From an uncultured Muribaculaceae bacterium (GTDB taxonomy: Bacteria > Bacteroidota > Bacteroidia > Bacteroidales > Muribaculaceae): a stretch of DNA of 64,000 nt. The notes under the pieces are model-generated. The model was not told where the DNA came from, ran no database searches, and saw only the letters and a list, made by a program, of their open reading frames with translations. Location of the stretch: the NCBI GenBank assembly GCA_910585275.1, contig CAJUCW010000017.1, forward strand, positions 23,496 through 87,495, in the 5' to 3' direction. Below are positions 36,419 through 45,961 of the stretch, one piece after another. The position numbers and the translations under genes are program-made. Numbering within the stretch: position 1 is the first letter of the stretch; each line of letters opens with the position of its first letter.

Positions 36419-38347
36419 ATGAAAGCGACTGACCGACATAAGCTAATTGACCGCATCAACACCTTGGAGGGGTTGACCGACGATGAACGCTCGGCGCTTC
36501 TCGGACTTCTTCGTGAGCACAAGACCTACGGACTTGTGTGGGAAGATAAGCCCGAAGACGTTGAAGAACGTCTGCGCAACGAGCTTCCTGTACTAATCGA
36601 GGACAAAGAACGAGCATTGACTGATGCCGGTCCCGATGCTCCCAATCATATTCTTATCGAGGGCGACAACCTCGAAGCCCTTGCCACCCTCGCATATACT
36701 CATGCAGGTAAAATCGACGTAATCTATATAGATCCGCCATATAACACCGGCAACGAGGATTTTGTATATAACGACAATTACGTTAATTCAGATGATGATT
36801 ATAAGCACTCTATGTGGCTCTCCTTTATGAAAAGGAGATTACGCATTGCTAAAAAACTGCTCTCTAATAGAGGTGTTATATTCATTTCGATAGATGATAA
36901 CGAGGCGGCTAACCTAAAAGTTCTATGTGATGACTCGGAATTTTTTGGAGCTAAAAATTTTGCCGGTCAGTTTATTTGGCATCAAGGTCGCAAATCTATG
37001 GCTGCTCAATTCGCAGTCAATCACGAATATTGTCTTGTCTATTGTAAGAATCGTGCGGCTTTGCTTACCTACGATTTACAAACTGAGAACAATAACTGGC
37101 GAGAGAAAAAAGAAGGGCTACAAGATATTTACGCAGAGTTTGATAGACTTTCAGAGATTTTTGGCTCTGATTACGCTTCTATTGAAAAGGGTATACGCAA
37201 GTTCTTCAAAGATTTACCAACTGACAATCCCGCAAAACGTCAATCACAATACAAGTGCGTCGATGAAGGGGGCTTATATTTCCCCGGGGATATAGCACAA
37301 GGTACAGGAAATGGAGGCAGATTTGATATTATACACCCTCGTACTGGTAAACCATGCAAAGTTCCAAAGGGTGGATGGCGATTCGGGGAATCAAAATTAC
37401 CTGAAATCCTTAAAGCAAATCTAATTCATTTTGGCGCAGACGAAACAACCGTGCCTTGCCTAAAACGCTATCTTCGAAATACCGAATACGAAGTTATGTC
37501 AAGCGTTTTTTATCGAGATGGGCGCGGCGCAACCAAGCGTCTTGAAATACTTTTGGGCTCAAAAGCATTTGACCACCCGAAAGATGAAGAAGTTATAGCT
37601 AAATTCATTAAAGCAGTAACCTCATATTCAGACGACCGCTCATATACTGTTCTTGACTTTTTCGCGGGTTCCGGCACAACTTTACACTCGGTAATGATGC
37701 TAAATGCAGCAGATGGGCGCAAGCGCACATGTATTCTCTGCACCAACAACGAGAACGGCATTTGCGAGAATGTAACCTACGAGCGTAACAAGCGCGTTAT
37801 CGAGGGTTATACAAAACCTAACGGCGAAGTAGTTGCCGGACTTGCCGACAACAACCTCCGCTATTACCGCACGGATTTTGTGGATCGCAGCCGCTCCACT
37901 AAAAATATGCGCCATTTGGTCCAGCTCTCCACTGATATGCTCTGCATCAAGGAAAACCTTTATGCCGAACAGAAAACTTTTGCAGGTCTGCCGACTTACA
38001 AAAACATCTATCGCTATTTTGAGCACGGCGATAAGAAAATGCTCGTCATCTACGATGAACGATATGTTGATGAAATCGTCAAGATGATAGCATCGGTGGA
38101 AACCGACTCGAAAATCAAGGTGTATGTGTTCTCACCCAGCGAAGACCCGTGGGAGGCAAGTTTTGAGCCTGTCAGTGACAAGGTGGACCTTTGCGCACTG
38201 CCCCAAGCCATTTACAACACTTATAAGCGAATATTGCCGAAGCGTAGGCAGAAACCAATCGAGCCGCCCGAGGAAGAAGATGCACTTGCCGGGAGCGATG
38301 ATGATGAAATCGGCGGTCTGTTCAGTCAGGAAGGAGGCGAGGAATGA
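36419..38347 (+). CDS. Type III-like adenine-specific DNA methyltransferase (Mod)
   Basis: 642-residue N6-adenine methyltransferase of the beta class. The catalytic motif IYIDPPYNTGNEDFVYND has DPPY at residues 105-108. The SAM-binding motif LDFFAGSGTTLHSVMMLNA follows near 415, in the beta-class order. Between them is a long variable target-recognition region (about 190-390), with codon use more AT-rich than the flanks, as expected for an exchanged specificity domain. The first 60 residues are a helical N-terminal region (RINTLEGLTDDERSALLGLL). It should modify one strand of an asymmetric site and so mark self DNA. Its stop overlaps the res start by 4 bp. Confidence 0.92.
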   Translation: MKATDRHKLIDRINTLEGLTDDERSALLGLLREHKTYGLVWEDKPEDVEERLRNELPVLIEDKERALTDAGPDAPNHILIEGDNLEALATLAYTHAGKIDVIYIDPPYNTGNEDFVYNDNYVNSDDDYKHSMWLSFMKRRLRIAKKLLSNRGVIFISIDDNEAANLKVLCDDSEFFGAKNFAGQFIWHQGRKSMAAQFAVNHEYCLVYCKNRAALLTYDLQTENNNWREKKEGLQDIYAEFDRLSEIFGSDYASIEKGIRKFFKDLPTDNPAKRQSQYKCVDEGGLYFPGDIAQGTGNGGRFDIIHPRTGKPCKVPKGGWRFGESKLPEILKANLIHFGADETTVPCLKRYLRNTEYEVMSSVFYRDGRGATKRLEILLGSKAFDHPKDEEVIAKFIKAVTSYSDDRSYTVLDFFAGSGTTLHSVMMLNAADGRKRTCILCTNNENGICENVTYERNKRVIEGYTKPNGEVVAGLADNNLRYYRTDFVDRSRSTKNMRHLVQLSTDMLCIKENLYAEQKTFAGLPTYKNIYRYFEHGDKKMLVIYDERYVDEIVKMIASVETDSKIKVYVFSPSEDPWEASFEPVSDKVDLCALPQAIYNTYKRILPKRRQKPIEPPEEEDALAGSDDDEIGGLFSQEGGEE

Positions 38348-40710
38348 AAACGCTTAAATACCAACAGGACGCTATAAGCGAGTTGACCGATAAAACTGTC
38401 AAACTGCTTAATCTGGGAGGCTCACGTCGTAAGATTGTTTTCGAGGCCCCGACCGGAGCAGGGAAAACCGTTATGACTTGCCAGACGCTCGCTAACATTG
38501 TCGATGAGCTGCGCACACGTGGCGACAGCCGCTTCAAGGAGTGCGCCTTTATTTGGTTCGCGCCTCGAAAACTTCACCTCCAAAGCTACATGAGCCTCAA
38601 AGGTGCTTTCGGCGAAACACGTAAGCTTTCCCCTGTGATGTTCGACGAACTCGACCAGAGCGAGGGCATACAGCCGGGCGAGATTCTGTTCGTAAACTGG
38701 GAGAGTGTCAACAAGGAGAAGAACTTAATGGTGCGCGACAGCGAAAGCTCCGCGTCGCTCTATGAAATAACTCGACGCACACAGGAAGAACTCGGCTTAC
38801 CTATTGTCGCAGTGATCGACGAGGAACATATGTTCTGGTCGAACACTGCCGACAAAACAAAGGCGGTGCTTGAACGTATCAATCCCGCCGTGGAACTTCG
38901 CATATCGGCTACGCCTAAAACATCTCACCCCGACGAGCGCACAAAGGTTTATCGTCAGGACGTTATCAATGCCGAGATGATTAAAAAAGAGGTGGTGCTA
39001 AATCCTGAAATCGACATCAACGGCTCGGAGGACGAAATAGCCATGAACGAGCGATTGATTAAAGCCGCGCTCGAAAAGCGCAATCAAATCGCCGAGGCTT
39101 ATCAATCGCTGGACATCAACATCAATCCGCTTCTGCTCATTCAGCTTCCCAACGACAAGAAGGAGTCCATGACTACGGAAGATGAAAAGGTGGCGGAACA
39201 GGTCAAGACCTACCTTAAATATATGTGCGACATCACCGAGGAAAACGGTAAACTCGCCGTGTGGCTCTCTAACGAGAAGTCAAACCTTGAAGGACTTGAA
39301 AATCCCACGAATCTCGCACAGGTGCTTCTTTTCAAGGAAGCTATTGCTCTTGGCTGGGATTGCCCTCGTGCTGCCGTGCTTCTTATTTTCCGCAAGCTGC
39401 AAAGCGACCAGTTCACCATTCAGACAGTCGGGCGCATACTCCGTATGCCGGAGCAAAAGCATTACCCCAATGAGTTGCTGAATGTCGGCTATGTCTATAC
39501 CGACATTGCCAAAGATAAGATTGATATTGTAACCGCCGATGCCAGTTACATTTTGAGCGATACGATTACCGCTCATCGCCGCGCTAATCTCTGCAACGTA
39601 TCGCTCAAAGCTGTATATTCAGAGCGACCGAACATTGAGCGTAACTATCTCGGTCCAGACTTCCGAAAAGTTCTCTATGACGAGGCAACCAATTTTTGGA
39701 AACTCGAACAGGGTGCCGGACTTTTCTCTATCGCCGAACTTGCCGCTATGCGTGGCGAAGATGAAGAATATCAGCCACTCCCCGAAACCGACGATTTGAC
39801 TATCAACGAAAACCGCCGTCGCGTTCAGAACTCAATTCGCCTCGATGTCAAGACTATCAACATCGAAATTCCCAAGGACGTACACTTCCAGAACGAAGTG
39901 CAGACATTGACGGTGGAACGTGCCAAGTTCGCCCGTACCACAGGCGAGATTGACGGCGTTTTCATTGCCTACATCGACGGCAAAGGTGGTCAGTTTGAGC
40001 GCAAAGGACGCACCGATAAAATCGCGAGCTTCCTTACAGAGCTTATAGCCGACTTCTTCGGCATCTATGAAACCGATGCAAAGAAAGTTGTGCTCTATCA
40101 CGAGAACCGCCCCAAGTTCGACAGACTTCTTGAAACGGCACTCGAAAAGTACGCTCGCAAGCGTCAGGTCGCTGCCGCGAGAGCCGCTGCCGCTCGCGTC
40201 TATAAAGAACACGATTGGGAAGTTCCCGAACAGCGTGTGTATGATGCGGAAACCAACCAAGTCGCCCCCGCTGAAAACCACGCTCTGCTACCGTTCATTC
40301 AGCTTAATGCAGCTTCAAATCCCGAAAAGGAATTTGTTATGTTCCTTGAAGCCAACTCACAGTATATTGACTGGTGGTATAAGAACGGCGATAGCGGCAA
40401 AGCCAACTATGCCATTGAATACCACAAAGGGCAAGGTGGTGAAAAGGCACTGTTTTATGTGGACTTCGTTATCCGCATGAAGAACGGACATATCTACCTT
40501 TTCGATACAAAGAGTGCGGGCAGCGATATGTTTGCCGCTGACAAGCATAATGCCCTGCTTGAATACATTAAGGAGAACAGCTTCGCCGAGCAACCGCTCG
40601 CCGGTGGCGTTATCTTGCAACAAGGCTCGAACTGGCTATACTCACCGCTACCTATCGAAAACACCACCGATACATTGAACTGGAACAGTTTCTATCCACA
40701 ACAAGAGTAA
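38344..40710 (+). CDS. Type III-like restriction helicase-nuclease (Res)
   Basis: 788-residue superfamily 2 ATPase with nuclease domain. Walker A is FEAPTGAGKT (residues 33-42), the DEAH-like box is IDEEH (158-162), and motif III-like RISATPK follows. The second RecA lobe includes LGWDCPRAAVLLIF and QTVGRILRMPEQKHYPNE (motif VI). The C terminus has a PD-(D/E)xK nuclease with Asp707 (YVDFVIRM) and Asp721-Thr-Lys723 (LFDTKSAG). It therefore has all parts of a Res subunit, though it is shorter than EcoP1I/EcoP15I Res (about 970). Coupled to mod by ATGA overlap and followed after 3 bp by the small gene. Confidence 0.92.
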   Translation: MKTLKYQQDAISELTDKTVKLLNLGGSRRKIVFEAPTGAGKTVMTCQTLANIVDELRTRGDSRFKECAFIWFAPRKLHLQSYMSLKGAFGETRKLSPVMFDELDQSEGIQPGEILFVNWESVNKEKNLMVRDSESSASLYEITRRTQEELGLPIVAVIDEEHMFWSNTADKTKAVLERINPAVELRISATPKTSHPDERTKVYRQDVINAEMIKKEVVLNPEIDINGSEDEIAMNERLIKAALEKRNQIAEAYQSLDININPLLLIQLPNDKKESMTTEDEKVAEQVKTYLKYMCDITEENGKLAVWLSNEKSNLEGLENPTNLAQVLLFKEAIALGWDCPRAAVLLIFRKLQSDQFTIQTVGRILRMPEQKHYPNELLNVGYVYTDIAKDKIDIVTADASYILSDTITAHRRANLCNVSLKAVYSERPNIERNYLGPDFRKVLYDEATNFWKLEQGAGLFSIAELAAMRGEDEEYQPLPETDDLTINENRRRVQNSIRLDVKTINIEIPKDVHFQNEVQTLTVERAKFARTTGEIDGVFIAYIDGKGGQFERKGRTDKIASFLTELIADFFGIYETDAKKVVLYHENRPKFDRLLETALEKYARKRQVAAARAAAARVYKEHDWEVPEQRVYDAETNQVAPAENHALLPFIQLNAASNPEKEFVMFLEANSQYIDWWYKNGDSGKANYAIEYHKGQGGEKALFYVDFVIRMKNGHIYLFDTKSAGSDMFAADKHNALLEYIKENSFAEQPLAGGVILQQGSNWLYSPLPIENTTDTLNWNSFYPQQE

Positions 40711-40713
40711 GAT

Positions 40714-40935
40714 ATGAGCAACAAAGGAATAGATCAAAAATTCGTTCACTACGGCATACGCCGCGATGACCTCTATATGATTGAGGCCATCTGCGATGCC
40801 GAACAGATTGACTTCGACTGGCTGAGCGAGGAAATCTTGAAAGCCTATCACGCCAAAAAAGTTGACGTGATAGAGATTGATGACGCGACAACTGAAGAAA
40901 TCATCCGTGCTGCAATTCAGAAGATTAAACAATAA
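40714..40935 (+). CDS. Small protein associated with the DNA modification operon
   Basis: 73-residue acidic protein (IRRDDLYMIEAICDAEQIDF, DWLSEEILKAYHAKKVDVIE). It is helical, without membrane segment or signal peptide. Conserved small proteins of this kind are, to my recollection, named in databases as DNA-modification-system-associated small protein. Spacing of 3 bp before and 12 bp after shows it belongs to the operon. An adaptor between Res and the SMC-like ATPase is conceivable; nothing in the sequence shows it. Confidence 0.75.
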   Translation: MSNKGIDQKFVHYGIRRDDLYMIEAICDAEQIDFDWLSEEILKAYHAKKVDVIEIDDATTEEIIRAAIQKIKQ

Positions 40936-40947
40936 ACAGTCCTCGAC

Positions 40948-42948
40948 ATGCTAATACAGAGAATCAAAGTCAGCAACTACAAGACTTATCTTGACCTCGA
41001 CCTCGATCTGTCGGTTGACGAGGAACGCCCTATTATCCTTATCGGCGGCTCAAACGGCGGTGGTAAAACCACTCTGTTTGAGGCGATAAGCGGTGCTCTA
41101 TATGGACTCAAAATCGAGAACCGCGACCACTTTATGGAACTGCTCAACCAGGGTGCTATAGGTCAGACGAAACCGGAAATCTCCTTGCAGATTACCTTCA
41201 GCGGAAAAGTGCTCGGGCAAGAGCAGAAATATATCCTCAAACGAATTTACGTGCTTAACCCTGCCGGAAAACCGCTCGAAAGCGTCAGCCTGAACATGAA
41301 CGGCAATATGTTCGTTTATGGCACAATGACGGCTCGAAAAGAGCGCATCAAAAACGAGCAGGAGGTCAATAAGATTATCAAAGCTAATCTCCCCCAGGAG
41401 TTGAGCCAGTATTTTCTGTTTGACGCAATGCAGTCGAGCGAACTTCTTAAAAAGAATGTATTCGCCCAGACCATTCGCGACAACTTCGAGAATGTGCTTG
41501 GATTCAAAAAATACCTGCAACTGAAAAAAGCTGCTGAGAAAGTACAACAGGAATGGGCACAACTACGACTTCAGGCCGAACAGGAAGCCGCTGAGTATAA
41601 CGAACTCGTCTGCCAAAAAGAGAAGCTCGAAGCCGATCTGAACTCATGTATTGCCGAACAAGATTCTTATTACAAGTATCTTACTTCGATTGAAGCTGAA
41701 TATCAGAAAGCCAAAGAGGGCGCACAGCAAAATGCTTCACTCAACAAACGGATAACTGATATTACAGCGAAGATAGAAGATATTATCTCACGCGCAGCCC
41801 AATATGCCGAAGATATTAAAGGTTTTATGGAAAATGTAGAAATCAACATTTTCTTGCCGAAGATGGCATCAAACCTTTCTGTTGAAATCAACAATATCCT
41901 TCGCATTAAAAATGAGTTGCAGAAATCATCGACAGGAGCTTACTCGCTCGAAACCCTCCGCGATGTCACTACAAAAGTTATTGACTATCTGAAACAGCTC
42001 TCGCTTTGCTCGCCTGAGGTTGACGAAGAAAATATCGTTAACCACATGGTCGCTGTTCAGAACACGACCAATCAGCAAGACCCGTTCGACTTCCTCGATT
42101 CCGAAGAAATCGCGGCATTAAAGTCGCTTGTCACCAGCGGAACAAGCAATCTATTTGTGTCACTCTATCGTCAACGCCAGGACCTCGAAGTGCTTCTCGC
42201 AACCATCGAGGAAATGCGCACCGAGAAGAAAAACCTACAACAGTCGCAGGCCGGAGGCAACGAGTATATTATTTCCTCTTACGAAGACAGCCAACTCAAA
42301 CTCGAAAAAACCAAAATTGTCGAGGGGCAACTTAAACAGGGAATTCAAAAACTCGACAACCGCATACACCGCTACGATGTACAGATTCAGCAAGAGCCAG
42401 ATTTGAAATATGATACTCTCGTCAAGCTCAAGCCGTTCTTTGAGAAAGTGGCCGACTCTCTTCTCAAAAAGAAAAAAGCGCAGATTGAGAGCGAGATGCA
42501 ACAACAGCTCAACCGCTTGCTTGTGTCTTATAAAGGTCACATCGGGCGAGTGGAACTGAGCGACAGTATGGAAAACTTCAACATCAGAATTTTCCATACA
42601 AAAGGGAACCAAATCTCGCTCAATCAGCTTAATGCCGCCTCAAAGCAGATTTTTATTCAAGTGCTTCTGAAAGTGCTTCGCAACCTCGGTGACTACAATC
42701 CACCCGTGATGATCGACACAGTGATGGGCGTTCTCGACAGCGAGAGCCGTGAGATGCTGTTCGAGGAATATTTCCCGAACCTTGCAGAGCAAACCATACT
42801 GCTTTGCACAACCTCGGAAGTTCGCCCCGAAAGCGACTATAAGAAGCTCGAAGCCTTCATATCTAAGACTTTCACCCTGCACCGCGATGTGGAGCAACAG
42901 AAGACTAACGTCACTGACGGATATTTCGGAATCGAACTAAACCCGTAA
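40948..42948 (+). CDS. DndD-like SMC/Rad50-type ATPase
   Basis: 666-residue SMC-like ATPase. The N-terminal head starts QRIKVSNYKTY and has Walker A LIGGSNGGGKTTLFEA (Gly33-Thr41). Long coiled-coil arms span about residues 190-290 and 400-510, without the CxxC zinc hook of Rad50. The C-terminal head has Walker B/D-loop MIDTVMGVLDSESREML near residue 587, which resembles the IDTPxGRLDSEHR motif of DndD. In Dnd systems DndD nicks or reshapes DNA for sulfur incorporation. Here no sulfur-transfer genes accompany it, so the role must differ, perhaps DNA sensing or loading for the Res nuclease (inference). Confidence 0.85.
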   Translation: MLIQRIKVSNYKTYLDLDLDLSVDEERPIILIGGSNGGGKTTLFEAISGALYGLKIENRDHFMELLNQGAIGQTKPEISLQITFSGKVLGQEQKYILKRIYVLNPAGKPLESVSLNMNGNMFVYGTMTARKERIKNEQEVNKIIKANLPQELSQYFLFDAMQSSELLKKNVFAQTIRDNFENVLGFKKYLQLKKAAEKVQQEWAQLRLQAEQEAAEYNELVCQKEKLEADLNSCIAEQDSYYKYLTSIEAEYQKAKEGAQQNASLNKRITDITAKIEDIISRAAQYAEDIKGFMENVEINIFLPKMASNLSVEINNILRIKNELQKSSTGAYSLETLRDVTTKVIDYLKQLSLCSPEVDEENIVNHMVAVQNTTNQQDPFDFLDSEEIAALKSLVTSGTSNLFVSLYRQRQDLEVLLATIEEMRTEKKNLQQSQAGGNEYIISSYEDSQLKLEKTKIVEGQLKQGIQKLDNRIHRYDVQIQQEPDLKYDTLVKLKPFFEKVADSLLKKKKAQIESEMQQQLNRLLVSYKGHIGRVELSDSMENFNIRIFHTKGNQISLNQLNAASKQIFIQVLLKVLRNLGDYNPPVMIDTVMGVLDSESREMLFEEYFPNLAEQTILLCTTSEVRPESDYKKLEAFISKTFTLHRDVEQQKTNVTDGYFGIELNP

Positions 42949-42952
42949 AACC

Positions 42953-44533
42953 ATGCCATTACTTTTTGGAGACATCTATTTCCCGGAGAACTTCAATACT
43001 GAATTTGCTCCGCTCAAAGATAAGATTGAAACACTCATCAATCTGTCGCGCACTGCGGGCAACGAGCGCCGCTATTCTATACTCAACAATAAGCTTATGC
43101 GCATTTGCCTCCTTGTGGGTCTTTCCACACCCGGCAAACGAAATGTAAAATTCGTTGAATCAATGAAATTGCAGAAAGGCAGCCGCTTTCAGGCGAGTTT
43201 CTTCACACATCAGGAACTTGCTCCGCTTTATTCAGCGCTCATAAAACTGCGCTATCACGATACTTCGCTCGACCTCTCTAATAATAATGTGCTGTCGCGT
43301 ATTATCAGTGCTGAAATGTATCGTGGTCGTGATACATTGATGACCGACAATAATCTCGAAAATTACTTTTTCTCGTCAGGTGGCAAAGCAGCCCTCGCCA
43401 AAGATATTCCGGCCCTCAATCTTCTCATCGGCAACTATGGCGATGCAGAAATGGAAGCTACTCTCGACATCAACAGCCGAGCAATCACCAACGCCCAAAT
43501 CATTATCGCCGGGGCAACAGGTTCGGGCAAGACCAATCTTCTTGCGGTGCTGATGCAACAGATTCGCTCGATTTCTTCCGAGAGCAGCTACCCGGTCAAC
43601 TTCCTGTTGTTCGACTACAAAGGTGAGTTCAGTGATATTCAAAATAATCACTGGCTGTCGCTATTCGATGTTGACCGCTCTTGCATACTCGATCCGATAG
43701 AGCGACCTTTACCATTCACTCCCTTTAAGAATTTCACCGGTCGCCCTATAAACGAGATAAATCTGTATTCGACTGAAATGGCCTCGGCACTTGCATCGCT
43801 CGACCGCCTTTCGCCAAGCTCAAATATGAGCAATCGTTTGAGCGAGGCTATCGTGGAATGTTACAAACGAACCAACGGTGCGCCTATAACATTCACCGAT
43901 ATGCTCAAAGAATATCAGGCACGAATGAAAGACCCCGACAAGGACGATTCTATATCGTCGATTCTTAAACAGCTCGACCGTGCCAACATCTTTGACACGG
44001 AGGATAAGGCTGACCTTGTCGGCGACAGCTTCATCGTTAAGATGGACGGCTATCCAAAGGACGGGCCGATTGCAAAGGCTATCGTGTACTTTCTTATGTC
44101 GAAACTCAACAACATCTACGAACAGCTCGACAAGCAAGCAGTCAACGACGATGTTGTGCAAATCCGCCACTTCTCGATAATCGACGAGGCTCACTACATG
44201 CTGAGTTTCGACAATCGCCCGCTCCGCAACCTTATTGCGGTAGGTCGCAATAAGGGATTGTCTGTTATTCTTGCTACACAGAATATGGCTGATTTCAAAA
44301 ATAAGGGCTTCGATTTCTACGCCAACGCGCAGTACCCACTTATTATGAAACAGCAGACAATCGACGATAAGGTCATCAAGGATCTTTTCGGCGTAAGCGG
44401 CTCGGAACTCCAGGATATCCGCACCGCCATTGCCGGACTGCAAAAGGGAGAGCTAATCATCAAAGACCAGATGGCATTCGCTCTCAGAATGGGTAGTAAA
44501 TACAAAAAAGTCAATGTAACCCACCTTATTTAA
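42953..44533 (+). CDS. DndE-like/HerA-type ATPase fusion
   Basis: 526-residue protein. The N-terminal 110 residues (INLSRTAGNERRYSILNNKL, RICLLVGLSTPG) resemble DndE, the small DNA-binding protein of Dnd systems. The rest is a HerA/FtsK-superfamily motor: Walker A IIAGATGSGKTNLLA (Gly187-Thr194), LLFDYKGEFSDI, Walker B FSIIDEAHYM (Asp411-Glu412), sensor-like VILATQNMADF and the C-terminal GVSGSELQDIRTAIAGL. DNA translocation by a hexamer is the expected activity. It starts 4 bp after the SMC gene and ends the operon. The DndE-like assignment is moderate, the HerA assignment strong. Confidence 0.85.
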   Translation: MPLLFGDIYFPENFNTEFAPLKDKIETLINLSRTAGNERRYSILNNKLMRICLLVGLSTPGKRNVKFVESMKLQKGSRFQASFFTHQELAPLYSALIKLRYHDTSLDLSNNNVLSRIISAEMYRGRDTLMTDNNLENYFFSSGGKAALAKDIPALNLLIGNYGDAEMEATLDINSRAITNAQIIIAGATGSGKTNLLAVLMQQIRSISSESSYPVNFLLFDYKGEFSDIQNNHWLSLFDVDRSCILDPIERPLPFTPFKNFTGRPINEINLYSTEMASALASLDRLSPSSNMSNRLSEAIVECYKRTNGAPITFTDMLKEYQARMKDPDKDDSISSILKQLDRANIFDTEDKADLVGDSFIVKMDGYPKDGPIAKAIVYFLMSKLNNIYEQLDKQAVNDDVVQIRHFSIIDEAHYMLSFDNRPLRNLIAVGRNKGLSVILATQNMADFKNKGFDFYANAQYPLIMKQQTIDDKVIKDLFGVSGSELQDIRTAIAGLQKGELIIKDQMAFALRMGSKYKKVNVTHLI

Positions 44534-44599
44534 TAAATCTGCGAAGAACCTTACAACGATGATTTATATAAATAAAATAATCCCTGTTGTCCCGTTGTC

Positions 44600-44635
44600 C
44601 CGGTTGTCCCATCCCCGGGACAGTGGGACAACCGG
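44600..44635. repeat. Palindrome downstream of the five-gene operon
   Basis: Arms ccggttgtccca (44600-44611) and tgggacaaccgg (44624-44635) with a loop containing cccggg. It is preceded by short direct iterations of ttgtcccg. It is related to the palindromes at 35742-35777 and 44864-44913. It starts 67 bp after the HerA-type gene and may also hinder read-through. Confidence 0.85.
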
Positions 44636-44863
44636 ACAATAACTTTCCTTCCCATTTTTCTTCTTTGATACATTTCTTGCATCAAGATTATATAATATGA
44701 TGACAATCATATTTATATAATACGTTCTCCCTAACGGATATATAATATATCCCCGTCTAACGTCCTTGTAACCACAAAATTCAATGCAAATATACCTATT
44801 CCTGTTATCCCCCCTATTTTATTTTGCAACTTTCCGGTTTTGATCCCCGTATTTCCCTTATTC

Positions 44864-44913
44864 GTCCCGGTTGTCCCACAGTCCCATCCCCGGGACAGTG
44901 GGACAACCGGGAC
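44864..44913. repeat. Palindrome, right end of the defence-like island
   Basis: Perfect 15-bp arms gtcccggttgtccca (44864-44878) and its complement (44899-44913), with further self-complementary sequence inside. It is followed by the right 63-bp direct repeat in the same order and similar spacing as at the left end. Confidence 0.85.
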
Positions 44914-44972
44914 AATTGTGTCCTCACCGGTCTCGCCTTTGTTGTGTTACCGGGCCTTCGTGGCCGGTCATC

Positions 44973-45035
44973 CCGTTTTAACAATTCCTGGACCACTTTA
45001 TATTTTATTCTGGACCACCTCTTGTAAAATCCTAA
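44973..45035. repeat. Right 63-bp direct repeat flanking the island
   Basis: Same orientation and about 59 of 63 positions identical to 35824-35886. Possible attachment-like or recombination border of the 9-kb segment between them. Confidence 0.85.
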
Positions 45036-45328
45036 GATATAATTTATTACAAATACCCACTGGTCCAATTTCGCAAAAATTCGCCTTACCTCCCCCGACT
45101 CGGCGGAACTTAGGCACCCGGTCAATAGTCTATTAAGAGCTTGTTTAAAAACAAAATACAAAAAAGAGCGACCTTGCGACTACTATTTCCGACCAGGTGA
45201 AACCTATCACTAAAATCGCTACGTACTCACTCGGAGTATTTCCTTCTGACAATCTCGGCGGCACTCGGCATAGCCGAAGCTAGTTCTGCTCTCATTGGCA
45301 CGAGATTTCTTTCAAGCAGATACTCCCC
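45036..45328. other. Intergenic region with hairpin-rich remnant
   Basis: No gene. Between 45138 and 45300, on the minus strand, a frame without a start reads VPMRAELASAMPSAAEIVRR then KYSE and a stop, and includes the hairpin cttcggctatgccgag. It looks like the end of a repeated element, but I cannot name it. The stretch 44640-44860 before the palindrome is AT-rich and empty. Confidence 0.35.
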
Positions 45329-45961
45329 CTATTGAAATGCCTTCCACTTTGGAGGAACGTGCAAATCGAAATCCGGAATTGTAAGATGAACCACATCCGG
45401 GAGAATACATTGTTTGAATCGGCTCTCATACTGTTTGAGCTGAACGGGTTTACTTGATGCCATAGACGCAAGGTTACTTGAATACTGATGAGGTGGGAAA
45501 TAAACCACTACTTTATGTCCCGCCTCCATAGCCAACTCGATTGCCGGTATCATATCACTGTCGGCAGACACAACAATCGCGAGGTCACAATTATCCTGAT
45601 ATGCGTCGGCTACAATCTGTGTTGCAACACGTACATCGGTTTCTTTTTCTTCGTGTGTATGTATTTTGTTACCGCACTTGAAACAAGTTATCTCTTTCTT
45701 AAGATACTTTCCTAGTATCAATTTGAATTTAGGATTCTCTTTATTTGCTTGAAAGAATGCGCTCTGACGCAGACTTTGGTCGATGTCATCTACTCTTGCC
45801 GAAAAATATTTAACGGCAACAAGCTCCTGATTGGGACGCATAAACATCTCAAACAACCTGACTATATCAAGCCAATAATATTTCTTCCACCGGGCATCCT
45901 TCCTAAGCCCGTAATAGAAATTGAATCCGTCTATATAGACTATTACACGCTGTTTCTCCAT
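45329..45961 (-). CDS. NYN-domain (LabA/DUF88-like) ribonuclease
   Basis: 210-residue protein of the PIN-like NYN superfamily, mostly metal-dependent RNases. I place the start at 45961, where the domain begins (QRVIVYIDGFNFYYGLRKDA with the first catalytic Asp), not at the upstream ATG at 46060, which lies before the predicted promoter. Further acidic positions occur in EKETDVRVATQIVADAYQDN and LAIVVSADSDMIPAIELA. A small zinc-binding insertion is likely (ITCFKCGNKIHTHEE). All expected catalytic Asp residues are present. The leader carries an attenuator-like pair of hairpins. It lies just outside the right repeat of the restriction-like island and could be an RNA-targeting defence or toxin gene (inference). 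Confidence 0.88.
   Translation of the reverse strand: MEKQRVIVYIDGFNFYYGLRKDARWKKYYWLDIVRLFEMFMRPNQELVAVKYFSARVDDIDQSLRQSAFFQANKENPKFKLILGKYLKKEITCFKCGNKIHTHEEKETDVRVATQIVADAYQDNCDLAIVVSADSDMIPAIELAMEAGHKVVVYFPPHQYSSNLASMASSKPVQLKQYESRFKQCILPDVVHLTIPDFDLHVPPKWKAFQ

Noticed and set aside
36229..36522. 97-residue minus-strand frame before the Mod gene
   Set aside because: It overlaps the start of mod and the structured leader, and its translation has no family features.
36419..44533. Complete Dnd, Ssp, BREX or DISARM system
   Set aside because: No DndA/B/C, SspB/C, PglZ/BrxL or DrmA/B-like gene is present; the modification enzyme is a type III-like adenine methyltransferase.
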